A DNA stretch of 35,428 bases from IMG/VR virus record IMGVR_UViG_3300030389_002065, positions 1,017-36,444 of that record. One strand, written 5' to 3'. Shown piece by piece: positions 21,302-29,229 of this stretch (position 1 is the stretch's first letter; each line of letters begins with the position of its first letter). This DNA comes from a virus. A program made the position numbers and the translations under genes. Below the pieces are notes generated by a model that ran no database searches, had not been told where the DNA came from, and was given only the letters and a program-made list of their open reading frames with translations.

Positions 21302-21909
21302 GCTACTTCTTTCCTCGCTTTGAAAAATTCATCAGACTTTAATACCTGACGCTCTTCTGTGGTAAAAATGCCACCCTTCGTGGGTGCTAACCACAATGCT
21401 TCTTTGGTGTTGTTATCTAACTCATTCCACCCTTCTGCTACCCCGAGCATATCCTCTCTCGCAATACACTCTTTGATGTAGTAAACGCTTGATAAGTTAG
21501 CAGCCAAGGCTTTGTTGTGATTAAGAATAGGGTCAACTGAATCTTTAGCAGATCCGTGGACGATGGCGTTTGACACCTCATCCGCACTGGCGATCTCACT
21601 GCCACCCAAACCCAGGAACGCTAACGCTCTGCCGACTGCTGATGTTTCGGCATTTTCAAGAGCAGATGTTTTATTGATCTTGCCAAAGGCTCGATCTTCT
21701 TCTGCCATTCCGGTGGCAATAACTCTATTAGTTTCGTCTTTAATTACCGCTCTGACCTCAACTAACGAGCCAGTGGTAACTTTTCTTTTGGTGGTAATTG
21801 ACCAACCCTCGTAACGCTCCGAATCACGGAAATCTTTTATGCGCCTGGCTACAGTTAAGTAAACCTTACCATGAATCTCAACTTCACCTTTGTCTTTGTT
21901 TGCCTTCAT
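21298..21909 (-). CDS. Putative ERF-like single-strand annealing protein
   Basis: 203 residues with a strong ribosome binding site (GGAGGGCCAA). The N-terminal part GKVYLTVARRIKDFRDSE, then SLVEVRAVIKDETNRVIATG, and the motif KTSALENAETSAVGRALAFL at residues 80-99 followed by GLGGSEIASADEV, fit the core of ERF/Rad52-type annealases in phages. It would pair complementary ssDNA during recombination or genome circularisation. It heads a minus-strand operon opposed to the surrounding early genes, ended by the terminator at 20932. Could also be an uncharacterised relative with the same core. Confidence 0.7.
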   Translation of the reverse strand: MKANKDKGEVEIHGKVYLTVARRIKDFRDSERYEGWSITTKRKVTTGSLVEVRAVIKDETNRVIATGMAEEDRAFGKINKTSALENAETSAVGRALAFLGLGGSEIASADEVSNAIVHGSAKDSVDPILNHNKALAANLSSVYYIKECIAREDMLGVAEGWNELDNNTKEALWLAPTKGGIFTTEERQVLKSDEFFKARKEVA

Positions 21910-22061
21910 TTGGCCCTCCTATGCTTGACCTGTATAAGATTAAACCACATTCAAATACATTCAACAACCTTAAATTATTATGCATAGGCAGCGGAATTGA
22001 TTGACAGTTAACTCGTAGCAGTGCAAAGTTAAAGGTTCACGTCGAGCAAAAGGGGAGTCAA
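21910..22061. promoter_or_regulatory. Divergent promoter region between annealase and helicase genes
   Basis: A 152-base AT-rich gap with divergent starts. On the minus strand TTGAAT then TAATCT with 16 bases spacing is a fair promoter for the annealase gene. On the plus strand TTGACA (22001-22006) is a perfect -35 box but no good -10 follows at 16-18 bases, so it may need an activator. No protein-coding signal is seen. Confidence 0.45.
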
Positions 22062-23201
22062 ATGCAAGACGATTGGGCAGCGTATTGCGCTGAAGAGTCA
22101 CGATCAAAACCAAATACCATCAATCAAATAAACGGAGCGACACATACCCCTACAGCATCAGCACTACAAAGATTAAAGAACGCAGCAACTAACCACAGAA
22201 TCACGGAACTTGAATCACGGCTCGCAAAAGAACGTGAGGTTATTCCGCGCATGATAAACACTGGGACGGTTAGCCTGGTTTATGCGCCAAGTGGTGCAGG
22301 CAAAACAGTCTGGATACTTGGCAATCTTTTTCAATCTATCCGCAACAATCTTATAAAAGGCTCTGATGTTATCTATTTTAACGAGGACGATGGCGCGCGT
22401 GGCGTTCTGCAAAAAGCCAAGCTAGGTGACAAGCACGGGATGACGATGGTGACACTGGCTAACTCACCTGACCCATCACTACGCACCACAGAAGATGCAC
22501 TACGACTGCTGAGCTACATCAGAATGGAGGGCGAAGCAGATGGCAAGATTGTAATTTGTGACACTCTCAAAAAGTTTGCACCCGTTCTTAGCAAAGAAAC
22601 GATGCGCCAAACAATGCATGTGTTTAGAGAGTTTGCAGCGGAAGGTGGCACAGTAATACTACTTGGCCACTGCAATAAGCACCGCAGTATGGACGGCAGG
22701 CTAATCTATGAGGGCGTTGGCGATCTCAAAGCAGACGTAGACAATATGTTTGGCCTCGACCCGCTAAATGATAAGTTTGCTCCATGGCAAGAGCTTTTGG
22801 TAATCAATGAAAAAGATAGGAGCCAGGTCAGCTTTGAAGGTGGCTTTAAGTATAAGCAAACAGGGGCCTTGATTAACTATGAAGAGTCCGTAGATTCTGT
22901 AGAGTTTATTAGTCCTGATGACATTGAGGATCTTGAAAAACGCCAGAAAGCTCAGATCAACCACAAAAAAGCACGAGCCAAGTATGAAGATGAATACATC
23001 ATGCTAGAAAGCGTAATGAAAGGTGGCGGCTTTCACTCTCAAAACGACTTGTTTTCCCTCATAAACGATGAAGAAATAAATCCAAACGGGTGCAGTCGTA
23101 AAACGTTGCGCACCTGTATAGACTTGCTCAAAGGTAACAGTTTAGAGCTACAGCGCAGGGGTAACCACGGCAAAAAGTTTTATCAGTGGGTTACATTCTA
23201 A
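22062..23201 (+). CDS. RepA-type hexameric helicase / RecA-fold ATPase
   Basis: 379 residues, GGGGAG ribosome binding site. The Walker A motif APSGAGKT lies at residues 75-82, Walker B is KIVICDTLKKF with Asp 167, and ILLGHCNKHRSMDG near 200-213 matches the sensor region of RepA-like (AAA_25) helicases of plasmids and phages. The C-terminal ~100 residues include a winged-helix-like part (SQNDLFSLINDEEINPNGCS, then RKTLRTCIDLLKGN). It would unwind DNA or help load host replication proteins. No primase domain is evident. A palindromic repeat array follows at once. Confidence 0.8.
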   Translation: MQDDWAAYCAEESRSKPNTINQINGATHTPTASALQRLKNAATNHRITELESRLAKEREVIPRMINTGTVSLVYAPSGAGKTVWILGNLFQSIRNNLIKGSDVIYFNEDDGARGVLQKAKLGDKHGMTMVTLANSPDPSLRTTEDALRLLSYIRMEGEADGKIVICDTLKKFAPVLSKETMRQTMHVFREFAAEGGTVILLGHCNKHRSMDGRLIYEGVGDLKADVDNMFGLDPLNDKFAPWQELLVINEKDRSQVSFEGGFKYKQTGALINYEESVDSVEFISPDDIEDLEKRQKAQINHKKARAKYEDEYIMLESVMKGGGFHSQNDLFSLINDEEINPNGCSRKTLRTCIDLLKGNSLELQRRGNHGKKFYQWVTF

Positions 23202-23318
23202 TGCCCAGGATGCCCAGGATGCCCAGATTGCCGGTAATGCCCGTGTTTTTGGGGGCGGTTTCCCCCTTTGCGCCCCCTAAATCATGGGCATGCAGGGCAA
23301 AGTGGGCATTCTGGGCAT
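23201..23318. other. Candidate origin: inverted arrays of 9-bp repeats around a hairpin
   Basis: Left array, exact 9-base phase: ATGCCCAGG (23201), ATGCCCAGG (23210), ATGCCCAGA (23219), TTGCCGGTA (23228), ATGCCCGTG (23237). Right array, same phase on the opposite strand: ATGCCCAGA (23318-23310), ATGCCCACT (23309-23301), TTGCCCTGC (23300-23292), ATGCCCATG (23291-23283). Between them GGGGGCG (23251-23257) pairs with CGCCCCC (23271-23277). Iterons facing each other directly behind a helicase gene suggest a replication origin or initiator binding site. A 40-codon frame also spans it but is repeat-derived. Confidence 0.6.
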
Positions 23319-23324
23319 TCTAAT

Positions 23325-23417
23325 ATGGATGATTTAGGCGAACATATCGTTGCTTTAATCGGTGTCACAGCACTGACTGTGGCGCTTCAAGTTCTTGAAT
23401 GGTGGAGTGCAATGTGA
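23325..23417 (+). CDS. 30-residue membrane micro-ORF
   Basis: ATG to TGA, encoding MDDLGEHIVALIGVTALTVA and ten more residues, with one hydrophobic helix. Its TGA overlaps the GTG start proposed for the NinB-like gene. The ribosome binding site is weak. It may be a real small membrane protein or a translational coupler. Confidence 0.4.
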   Translation: MDDLGEHIVALIGVTALTVALQVLEWWSAM

Positions 23418-23845
23418 CAGACGGACATCAATGGTTAGTTGACCATAAAGAAAAGCTAGAGTTTTTTGTGGCTTTTGCCACACTTGCCCTAGAACAAGGC
23501 GAGCATCACATCTATTCAATCAAGGCTGCAGGACGCACAGAAAAACAAAACAATGCAATGCACCTATGGTTTAGACAGATGGCAGAAGAGCTTAACAATG
23601 CTGGCTACTCTGCAACCCACCCTTTCAAAGAAGAAATAGAAGTTCCATTTACCGAGGTGCTTGTAAAAGAAATGCTGTACAAGCCCATCATTAAAGCCAT
23701 GTACGATAAAAAATCCACGACAGGGCTATCAGGTAGGCAGCTAAGTGAAGCAGCTGAGGTGCTTGTCAGGTGGCTTGTAGAGCACAAAGAAATACTTGTG
23801 CCATTCCCTCAGTCAGTAAAAAATGGAGATGAATATGGGAGTTAA
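23414..23845 (+). CDS. ninB: NinB-like recombination protein
   Basis: 143 residues from GTG at 23414, preceded by GGAG at six bases and overlapping the previous stop; an ATG at 23399 is the alternative. Length and pattern match lambda NinB (Orf, 146 residues): SIKAAGRTEKQNNAMHLWFR, then NAGYSATHPFKEEIEVPFTE and LSGRQLSEAAEVLVRWLVEH. NinB binds single-stranded DNA and SSB and helps load recombinase in place of RecFOR. It pairs with the HNH protein next door, as NinB does with NinG in lambdoid phages. Confidence 0.8.
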   Translation: MTDGHQWLVDHKEKLEFFVAFATLALEQGEHHIYSIKAAGRTEKQNNAMHLWFRQMAEELNNAGYSATHPFKEEIEVPFTEVLVKEMLYKPIIKAMYDKKSTTGLSGRQLSEAAEVLVRWLVEHKEILVPFPQSVKNGDEYGS

Positions 23846-24218
23846 AAGAGAAGCGTGTGATGATTGGTTTAGCAAGTGCGTAAGGCATCGAGACCAAAAC
23901 CGCTGCATGTTTTGTTTTGCAGAAGGAACAGACTGTGCGCACATCTATGGCAGGGCTAGAAAGTCTGTGCGCTGGTCAATGGACAACGCCATAACCCTGT
24001 GTCGCTATCACCACCGTTACTTTACAGCCAACCCCATTGAGTTCCATGACTTCCTACTCAAAACCTATGGAGAAGGACACATGGATATATTGCGTGAAAA
24101 AGCAAACGCTATTCTAAAAACCAATAAACTTTTACGAAAAGAAATAAGTAATCATTATCGAGCAGAGTTTAGAAAAGCTCTAGTCGATCCTGTTTACGAA
24201 ATAGTAAGCTGGAACTAA
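23835..24218 (+). CDS. HNH-type nuclease, NinG/Rap-like
   Basis: 127 residues from ATG at 23835, six bases after GGAG. Two cysteine pairs and histidines form an HNH-type site: C-x2-C at 24 and 27, CAH with His 36, then DNAITLCRYHH with Asn 50, Cys 55 and His 58. The C-terminal part is helical (LRKEISNHYRAEFRKALV). Context beside ninB suggests a NinG-like role in cutting recombination intermediates. It could equally be an ordinary HNH protein. It overlaps the ninB-like end by eleven bases. Confidence 0.75.
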   Translation: MGVKREACDDWFSKCVRHRDQNRCMFCFAEGTDCAHIYGRARKSVRWSMDNAITLCRYHHRYFTANPIEFHDFLLKTYGEGHMDILREKANAILKTNKLLRKEISNHYRAEFRKALVDPVYEIVSWN

Positions 24219-24388
24219 TGGAAGAGTGTGCGGCTAATCAGGTGGAAAGCGCCCTAGATGGCGTGTGGGAGATACTTGCTCTACACCCATGGGATCTTAT
24301 TTACTTAAGCATACCCATGTCTATCCTGGCTTTCTATGGACTATCCATATACGCCATTTTTAAACACATACAAAAGAAATATAAGTAA
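24218..24388 (+). CDS. 56-residue single-helix membrane protein
   Basis: The start overlaps the HNH stop (TAATG). It has a polar head MEECAANQVESALDGVWEIL, a hydrophobic helix (LIYLSIPMSILAFYGLSIYA) and a lysine-rich end (KHIQKKYK). A typical small inner-membrane protein with positive-inside tail. The last plus-strand gene before the convergent late genes. Unknown function. Confidence 0.55.
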   Translation: MEECAANQVESALDGVWEILALHPWDLIYLSIPMSILAFYGLSIYAIFKHIQKKYK

Positions 24389-24489
24389 GGTCCCCCCTAC
24401 CTATGCACCCAAGGATTGGAAAGCTCACAGGCAAGGGGGGTAGCAGCACTCCTTGAGTAATCAAGAAGAACTGAAAAAATAATACCTAT
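24389..24489. terminator. Convergent intergenic region with possible terminator
   Basis: About 100 bases between facing gene ends. CCCCCC near 24393-24398 can pair with GGGGGG near 24434-24439 across a long loop, and CTTGA-GTAA-TCAAG near 24452 forms a weaker stem followed by AAAAAATAA. One or both may end the facing transcripts, but neither is textbook. Confidence 0.4.
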
Positions 24490-27400
24490 TTAGTCAGTAT
24501 CTGGCAAGCGTTTTTGAGTCATCATCCCGCCAAATTCTGACAGCGGATCAATGTCTAATTGCTCTCCAATATTCCGGCTAACGCGTCCCACATCTCTGAA
24601 TAACGGAAGTTCTGAAGCCAATCGAGCAACAGGGTATTCTCTGTCTGCCACCCCAATAGCAGTGCCAGCAATATCAAATGGTCTTGTCAGTGCAATAGGT
24701 AACATACCCATTGCAAAGGTGGGCAATATGCCATTTTCTTTTATCTGACCAAATTGATAGTCATTCAAGCCAAGAGTATTTGCAGTTAACAAAGATGCCC
24801 AGGCATCACCATAACCCCTAGCTAACCCGCCAGCAGACACCTCTCCATCTCCAAATATAAACTGCCGTCCCTCATTAATAATTGCATAACCACCGGCACC
24901 ATACGCAGCATAGCGCCCTAAAAACTGTGCTGCTTTTTCAGGTTTGCCAGCCTTGATATTGTCAACAACCTCCCGCAAAGCTAGTGCCTGCTGTTTAACT
25001 ACAAAGCCACGCAACGCCCACAGCGGTCTAAGATTAGGATGCCTAGCCCATGCCGCTGGTCTGCCTGCTGCACTAATCAGCTGCTGCTGACCAAGACCAG
25101 CAAACATCAACTCCTCAACTAACTCAGACCCTTTACCTGTATACTTACGCCAATCAGTACCGTGTTTTTTCAGCTGGCCCTGCAAAATCTCAAGTTCTTT
25201 GTCGTTAAAATAAAACTTCCAATTTTCAACTAGCTTGCCTGTTTTAGCATCATCAGCTGCACTCTTAAGAATACCGCGCATAACACCCTGCTTGCCGATC
25301 CTGTCAAAGGCAGCAAACCCAGATTTACGCATAAGAAAGTCAGCAGTATTTCGCATCTTTTCTGCTGTTGAAGTCATCCAGGTACTAGTGTCACCTAGCT
25401 GATCATTGATAATATTTACAAACTCACCAAATGTTTGATTGTTTAGGCCCATAGCATCCAGGTCTGCGTTAGGAACGCTTTTAAATTTACCTGGGATAGT
25501 AGCTTTCATGCCTTCTTTAACGGCGCTACCACCATACTTGGCACCTAACAGCGGGATGTCAGCAAGGTTAAGAACTGCGGATAAGGGACCAGCAAGCGTA
25601 AGTGAATAAGCAAGTGAGTTAGCAGATTGAATAAGGGGGTGTGGTGCACTGTTCTGGCCTATAAGAGCCTGGGAGATTTGTTGTCTAGCAAAATCAGCAC
25701 CTTCTTGACTTATGCCTTTTTGAGCCAGCGTATAAGAAAACGCATCCATAAACTCAGTTGGTGTCAAAGTAACAAACTCCTTCATAGCTATTTCTCTAGC
25801 CTCTCTAGCAGAAATTGCTACACCACCAGCCTCAAATTCTTCTCGAATAATAGATTGAACGCGCTGACCTCTTAGAATATTTCTATAATCCTCAGTTTTT
25901 ACTCCAAACTTTTGTTGGATTTGATTAAGGCGCTCCATCTTAAATATACGGCGCATATCAGAAACAATGGGATTATCGTATTCAGAAGGGCTAGGTCGCT
26001 TCTTTACTATAGACTCGCCATCTGGACCTATAGTTTTTTGCAAAGGTCTTGTATCTAAGTATCGCCCACGAGTTCTTTCTAAATATGCGCGATCCTCAAA
26101 TAATGCTTCAATTTCCTCATCGGTTCTGCCCTCCTCTTTCATCCTCTGGCGAGCAGCAGTGTTTCGAGTATGTAGATATGTAATATCGTCAAACTCTGCA
26201 CCAAAAACATCTTTATTTAACTTGGCATTCTTTCCTTTGGAGTACACCAAGTATCTTCTCAAAGACTCAAAGTTTTCAGCATTTAAATCTTTACGAAGCT
26301 CAAACTGTAATCTAGCTACAGATTCATCAAATGTCTTGCCCAGGTTGCCAGCTGCAAAATCCAACATAACGCCCTTTGCTCGATCACTTTCGTTGATTAT
26401 TTTAATTACAGGTATAAGGGTTTCAGATAGATCCCCCAGATCTTTTTGTATAACACGTAGCGCACTTTCATCGGCGCGTTGGTATCTAGCACCAACATCC
26501 ATGCTGACACGCCGCATAAGCCTGTCAGAGACTCCAGTTAGCTTGTCATCATAAAAGTTTTTAAATGCGCCAGTTAACCCTGTCCACAACTCGCCAGCTG
26601 TCTGAGCTTCAGCTAGAGGCTTCCTCGTGTATTGAGGCTTGTCTACTTCTTTGTAAACAGCTGCATCTTCAGCTTCTTGTATAGCTCTTAGCTGGCCCTG
26701 TTCATCAATAGCTTCTGCTTCATCAGCTAAGTCATCAGCTTTGGTTTTAAGACCACCAGCGGACGATGGCGTAGTTGCGAAGTCGACAATCTTGCCAACT
26801 GTAAATCCCGCTAATCCACCAATTGATGCACTTGTCGCACGTTCCTCAAATGTATCGCCTTGTGCAGCGCCATAAATTGCACCTTCTGCTGCGCCAGCTT
26901 TAGCAAATCCTACACCTAACTTTGCAGCACCTTTTGCAAATACACCACCAGTAGGAACTGCACCCAACATTTCAAGAGGTAAAGCAAGCTGAGCTAACTC
27001 TGGGTTTTGCTGTTTAAAAAGCTCTCTTGCCGTATCGTATTCAGCTTTAGCTTGATTGTATTCAATACCTTCTTTGGCAGCGCGAGCATTAGCAACAAGC
27101 TCCCCCAAAAAACCAAAAGTAATTCCTTCTCCAACTTCTGTTAATAATGCTTTAGTAGTATCTTTTCTTTTTTCAAAGCTGTCCCTGGCATTTCTAGCAA
27201 TTATGTCCATTGTTGCATCGGACAGTCCGACATCATCTGTTAGTTGCAACTGAGGATCAAAGTAATAATCCAATGCTGGCTGACCGCCTTCCATTTGAAC
27301 TATTGCTCTTACAAGACTAGGAACTTTCTCTTTTGGAACTCGCTCATTTGCACTTACACCAATCTGACTTTCAAGAAATGCCAAATAAGCAGCAGTGTTA

Positions 27401-27723
27401 TTTTCTGTTGATGGAGCATAGCCATGAATAAACTCAGATAATGTCTCTTTACGAGTCTGAGTATCCAAAACAACCTGTGCAGTTAAAGCATCTAAACCAT
27501 CTTTCGCACTATCAAATTGTGCAAAGTTTTCACCATCTTTACCGACTGCTTTAGTTTGATCTGCAAAACGCAAATTACCTGGGTTGTTATTCCTAATAGA
27601 TAGTGGTGCATTCTCTATATCTTCTGGTGCAACATTTGTTTGAACATAATCAGGATTTCCCCGCAAAAATATATTACGGAGATCTCCCATTAAGTCTGGG
27701 CTTAAATCAAGCTTAGCAGCCAT
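24490..27723 (-). CDS. Large internal virion protein with muralytic N-terminal domain
   Basis: 1077 residues. Residues 40-150 look like a peptidoglycan-cutting domain: SIRNNNPGNLRFADQT at 42-57, FAQFDSAKDGLDALTAQV at 67-84 and IVQMEGGQP at 141-149 are typical of phage transglycosylase/P5-like lysozyme domains. The rest is helical with hydrophobic stretches (AKLGVGFAKAGAAEGAIYGA near 260-280, LAYSLTLAGPLSAVLNLADI near 690-710, and GRYAAYGAGGYAIINE). Length and position last in the internal-protein series parallel T7 gp16, which is ejected to form a trans-envelope channel. The first in the final trio of virion genes read 30321 to 24490. Confidence 0.8.
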   Translation of the reverse strand: MAAKLDLSPDLMGDLRNIFLRGNPDYVQTNVAPEDIENAPLSIRNNNPGNLRFADQTKAVGKDGENFAQFDSAKDGLDALTAQVVLDTQTRKETLSEFIHGYAPSTENNTAAYLAFLESQIGVSANERVPKEKVPSLVRAIVQMEGGQPALDYYFDPQLQLTDDVGLSDATMDIIARNARDSFEKRKDTTKALLTEVGEGITFGFLGELVANARAAKEGIEYNQAKAEYDTARELFKQQNPELAQLALPLEMLGAVPTGGVFAKGAAKLGVGFAKAGAAEGAIYGAAQGDTFEERATSASIGGLAGFTVGKIVDFATTPSSAGGLKTKADDLADEAEAIDEQGQLRAIQEAEDAAVYKEVDKPQYTRKPLAEAQTAGELWTGLTGAFKNFYDDKLTGVSDRLMRRVSMDVGARYQRADESALRVIQKDLGDLSETLIPVIKIINESDRAKGVMLDFAAGNLGKTFDESVARLQFELRKDLNAENFESLRRYLVYSKGKNAKLNKDVFGAEFDDITYLHTRNTAARQRMKEEGRTDEEIEALFEDRAYLERTRGRYLDTRPLQKTIGPDGESIVKKRPSPSEYDNPIVSDMRRIFKMERLNQIQQKFGVKTEDYRNILRGQRVQSIIREEFEAGGVAISAREAREIAMKEFVTLTPTEFMDAFSYTLAQKGISQEGADFARQQISQALIGQNSAPHPLIQSANSLAYSLTLAGPLSAVLNLADIPLLGAKYGGSAVKEGMKATIPGKFKSVPNADLDAMGLNNQTFGEFVNIINDQLGDTSTWMTSTAEKMRNTADFLMRKSGFAAFDRIGKQGVMRGILKSAADDAKTGKLVENWKFYFNDKELEILQGQLKKHGTDWRKYTGKGSELVEELMFAGLGQQQLISAAGRPAAWARHPNLRPLWALRGFVVKQQALALREVVDNIKAGKPEKAAQFLGRYAAYGAGGYAIINEGRQFIFGDGEVSAGGLARGYGDAWASLLTANTLGLNDYQFGQIKENGILPTFAMGMLPIALTRPFDIAGTAIGVADREYPVARLASELPLFRDVGRVSRNIGEQLDIDPLSEFGGMMTQKRLPDTD

Positions 27724-27728
27724 ATTAT

Positions 27729-29213
27729 CTACCTAGTACGACGATTCATTTGCCCGCCCACACCTGTTTTTCTTTCACCAAATATGCGTTCCTCGAAAGA
27801 CAATTCACTAGGCCCTCGCGTTCTTCCGCCTCTAGGTCTATCAGTGCTAGTTTCTGGCGGACCTCTGCGATTTCTTCTACCTCTAACACCAGGCTCAGCA
27901 GGAGGACCAGTTCTTAACTCTCTCTCAATAGCTTTCTGAGCAGCCCTAGCATCTCTAGTTGCTCTTTCTATTTCTGCTGGTGACGCAGTTTCACGAGTAA
28001 GATTTCTATCAGCTAAAACAGAATCAATTGCTTCATTCAACTTTCTAATTTCTTCTTGATTAGCTTGAAATTGATCTTCAGATTTTTTGAATGCATCTGG
28101 ATATTCATTTTGCAGCCACCCAGAAACAGCACCAGGTATTTCATCTTCACTCAGGCCTTGAACCAAACCCTCAATTTCTTTTATCTGTTCATCGCTTAAG
28201 TCATCAATTTTGGTTGCAATATCATCATAAAGAATATCAACAAAATCACCTCTATCCCTAATAGTTTCTAAAGCACTCATAGCCAAAGCTTTCCCACGAG
28301 GCTCAGAAGGAGTGCTGATATTACGCATTTCAATTGCAGCTTCTTTTTGTGCTCTTGTCTCAAAAGCAGTGTTATAAATTTGTCTCAATGTTGCGTCATC
28401 TGCACCATCTGGGAAGGTAAGGCCCATAGATGCAGCATCTTCTAACTCCTGTTGACTCAAAGGACCAACTTTAGATCTTTGTTCTTTTACTGTTAATCTA
28501 AGATTTTCTGCTTCTCTTCTCTTTTTAACATCATTGTTTACACCTCTACCAAGTCCAGCTTCTTTTGCTTCTTTTACAACAGCTTCATAATCTTCTGATC
28601 CTGGCTCAAGTGAAGCCAATGTATTTTCAACCTCTGCAACTGCAGCATCTCTCAGTGTTGCTCTTCGTGTATTTTCGGTTACCTTGCTGTTAAATCTAAT
28701 AGTGTCAGCTTCTACAACAACCTTTGCATTTCCCCTCAAATTTTTAGCACGATTCTGCAAACTCTGATAAACCTGTTCCTGTGTATCATCTCTAGGTCCC
28801 ATCTGAGTATCCATAGCCGCTAATTCTTCCTCAACTCTTATCAATGCAGTAGCTTGATTTGTTTGTTGTTGAGTCTGAGTAGCAGTACGTCGACTATTTA
28901 CTACACCCATAGCATCGCTAATAGTGTCTCGTATTTCTTCATCTTTAACTGTAGGCAATAACTCACCAAGGCGATTTGAAACACCAGTTAACATTCCTGT
29001 GTCACCCTGCTCTTGAGCTATCTGAGCCTGGCGCAAAAGATCTAGCGTTTCTTCTTCTGCCGCACGACCAATGCGCTCATCTTCGCGGCGTTCTGGGGCT
29101 AACATGCTAGCGCCAATAGCTGCACCAGCAGCACTAGCAAAGCCTGGATTAGCAAGCTGGCCTAAAGTAGCCGAGCTAAGTCTTAAATTTGGGCGTGGTG
29201 TTCCAGCAGCCAT
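27729..29213 (-). CDS. Internal virion / core protein (helical)
   Basis: 494 residues, very rich in E, R, A, D and Q, predicted long helices and coiled coil (EEELAAMDTQMGPRDDTQEQ, then VYQSLQNRAKNLRGNAKVVV). The C-terminus is arginine- and proline-rich (GVRGRRNRRGPPE, then RPRGGRTRGPSELS). It lies between the alanine/glutamine-rich protein and the 1077-residue protein, in the position of T7-type core proteins gp15/gp14. An internal head core role is inferred from order and composition. Confidence 0.65.
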   Translation of the reverse strand: MAAGTPRPNLRLSSATLGQLANPGFASAAGAAIGASMLAPERREDERIGRAAEEETLDLLRQAQIAQEQGDTGMLTGVSNRLGELLPTVKDEEIRDTISDAMGVVNSRRTATQTQQQTNQATALIRVEEELAAMDTQMGPRDDTQEQVYQSLQNRAKNLRGNAKVVVEADTIRFNSKVTENTRRATLRDAAVAEVENTLASLEPGSEDYEAVVKEAKEAGLGRGVNNDVKKRREAENLRLTVKEQRSKVGPLSQQELEDAASMGLTFPDGADDATLRQIYNTAFETRAQKEAAIEMRNISTPSEPRGKALAMSALETIRDRGDFVDILYDDIATKIDDLSDEQIKEIEGLVQGLSEDEIPGAVSGWLQNEYPDAFKKSEDQFQANQEEIRKLNEAIDSVLADRNLTRETASPAEIERATRDARAAQKAIERELRTGPPAEPGVRGRRNRRGPPETSTDRPRGGRTRGPSELSFEERIFGERKTGVGGQMNRRTR

Positions 29214-29229
29214 AATTTATCTCCAAATA

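Noticed and set aside
23201-23323. 40-codon frame across the origin-like repeats (MPRMPRMPRLPV start), overlapping the helicase stop
   Set aside because: The reading is a by-product of 9-bp repeats being a multiple of three; mirror symmetry of the DNA explains the sequence better than a protein.
25967-26554. 195-codon plus-strand frame opposite the large internal virion protein
   Set aside because: Serine/leucine-rich shadow of a highly charged helical coding region, no start signal.
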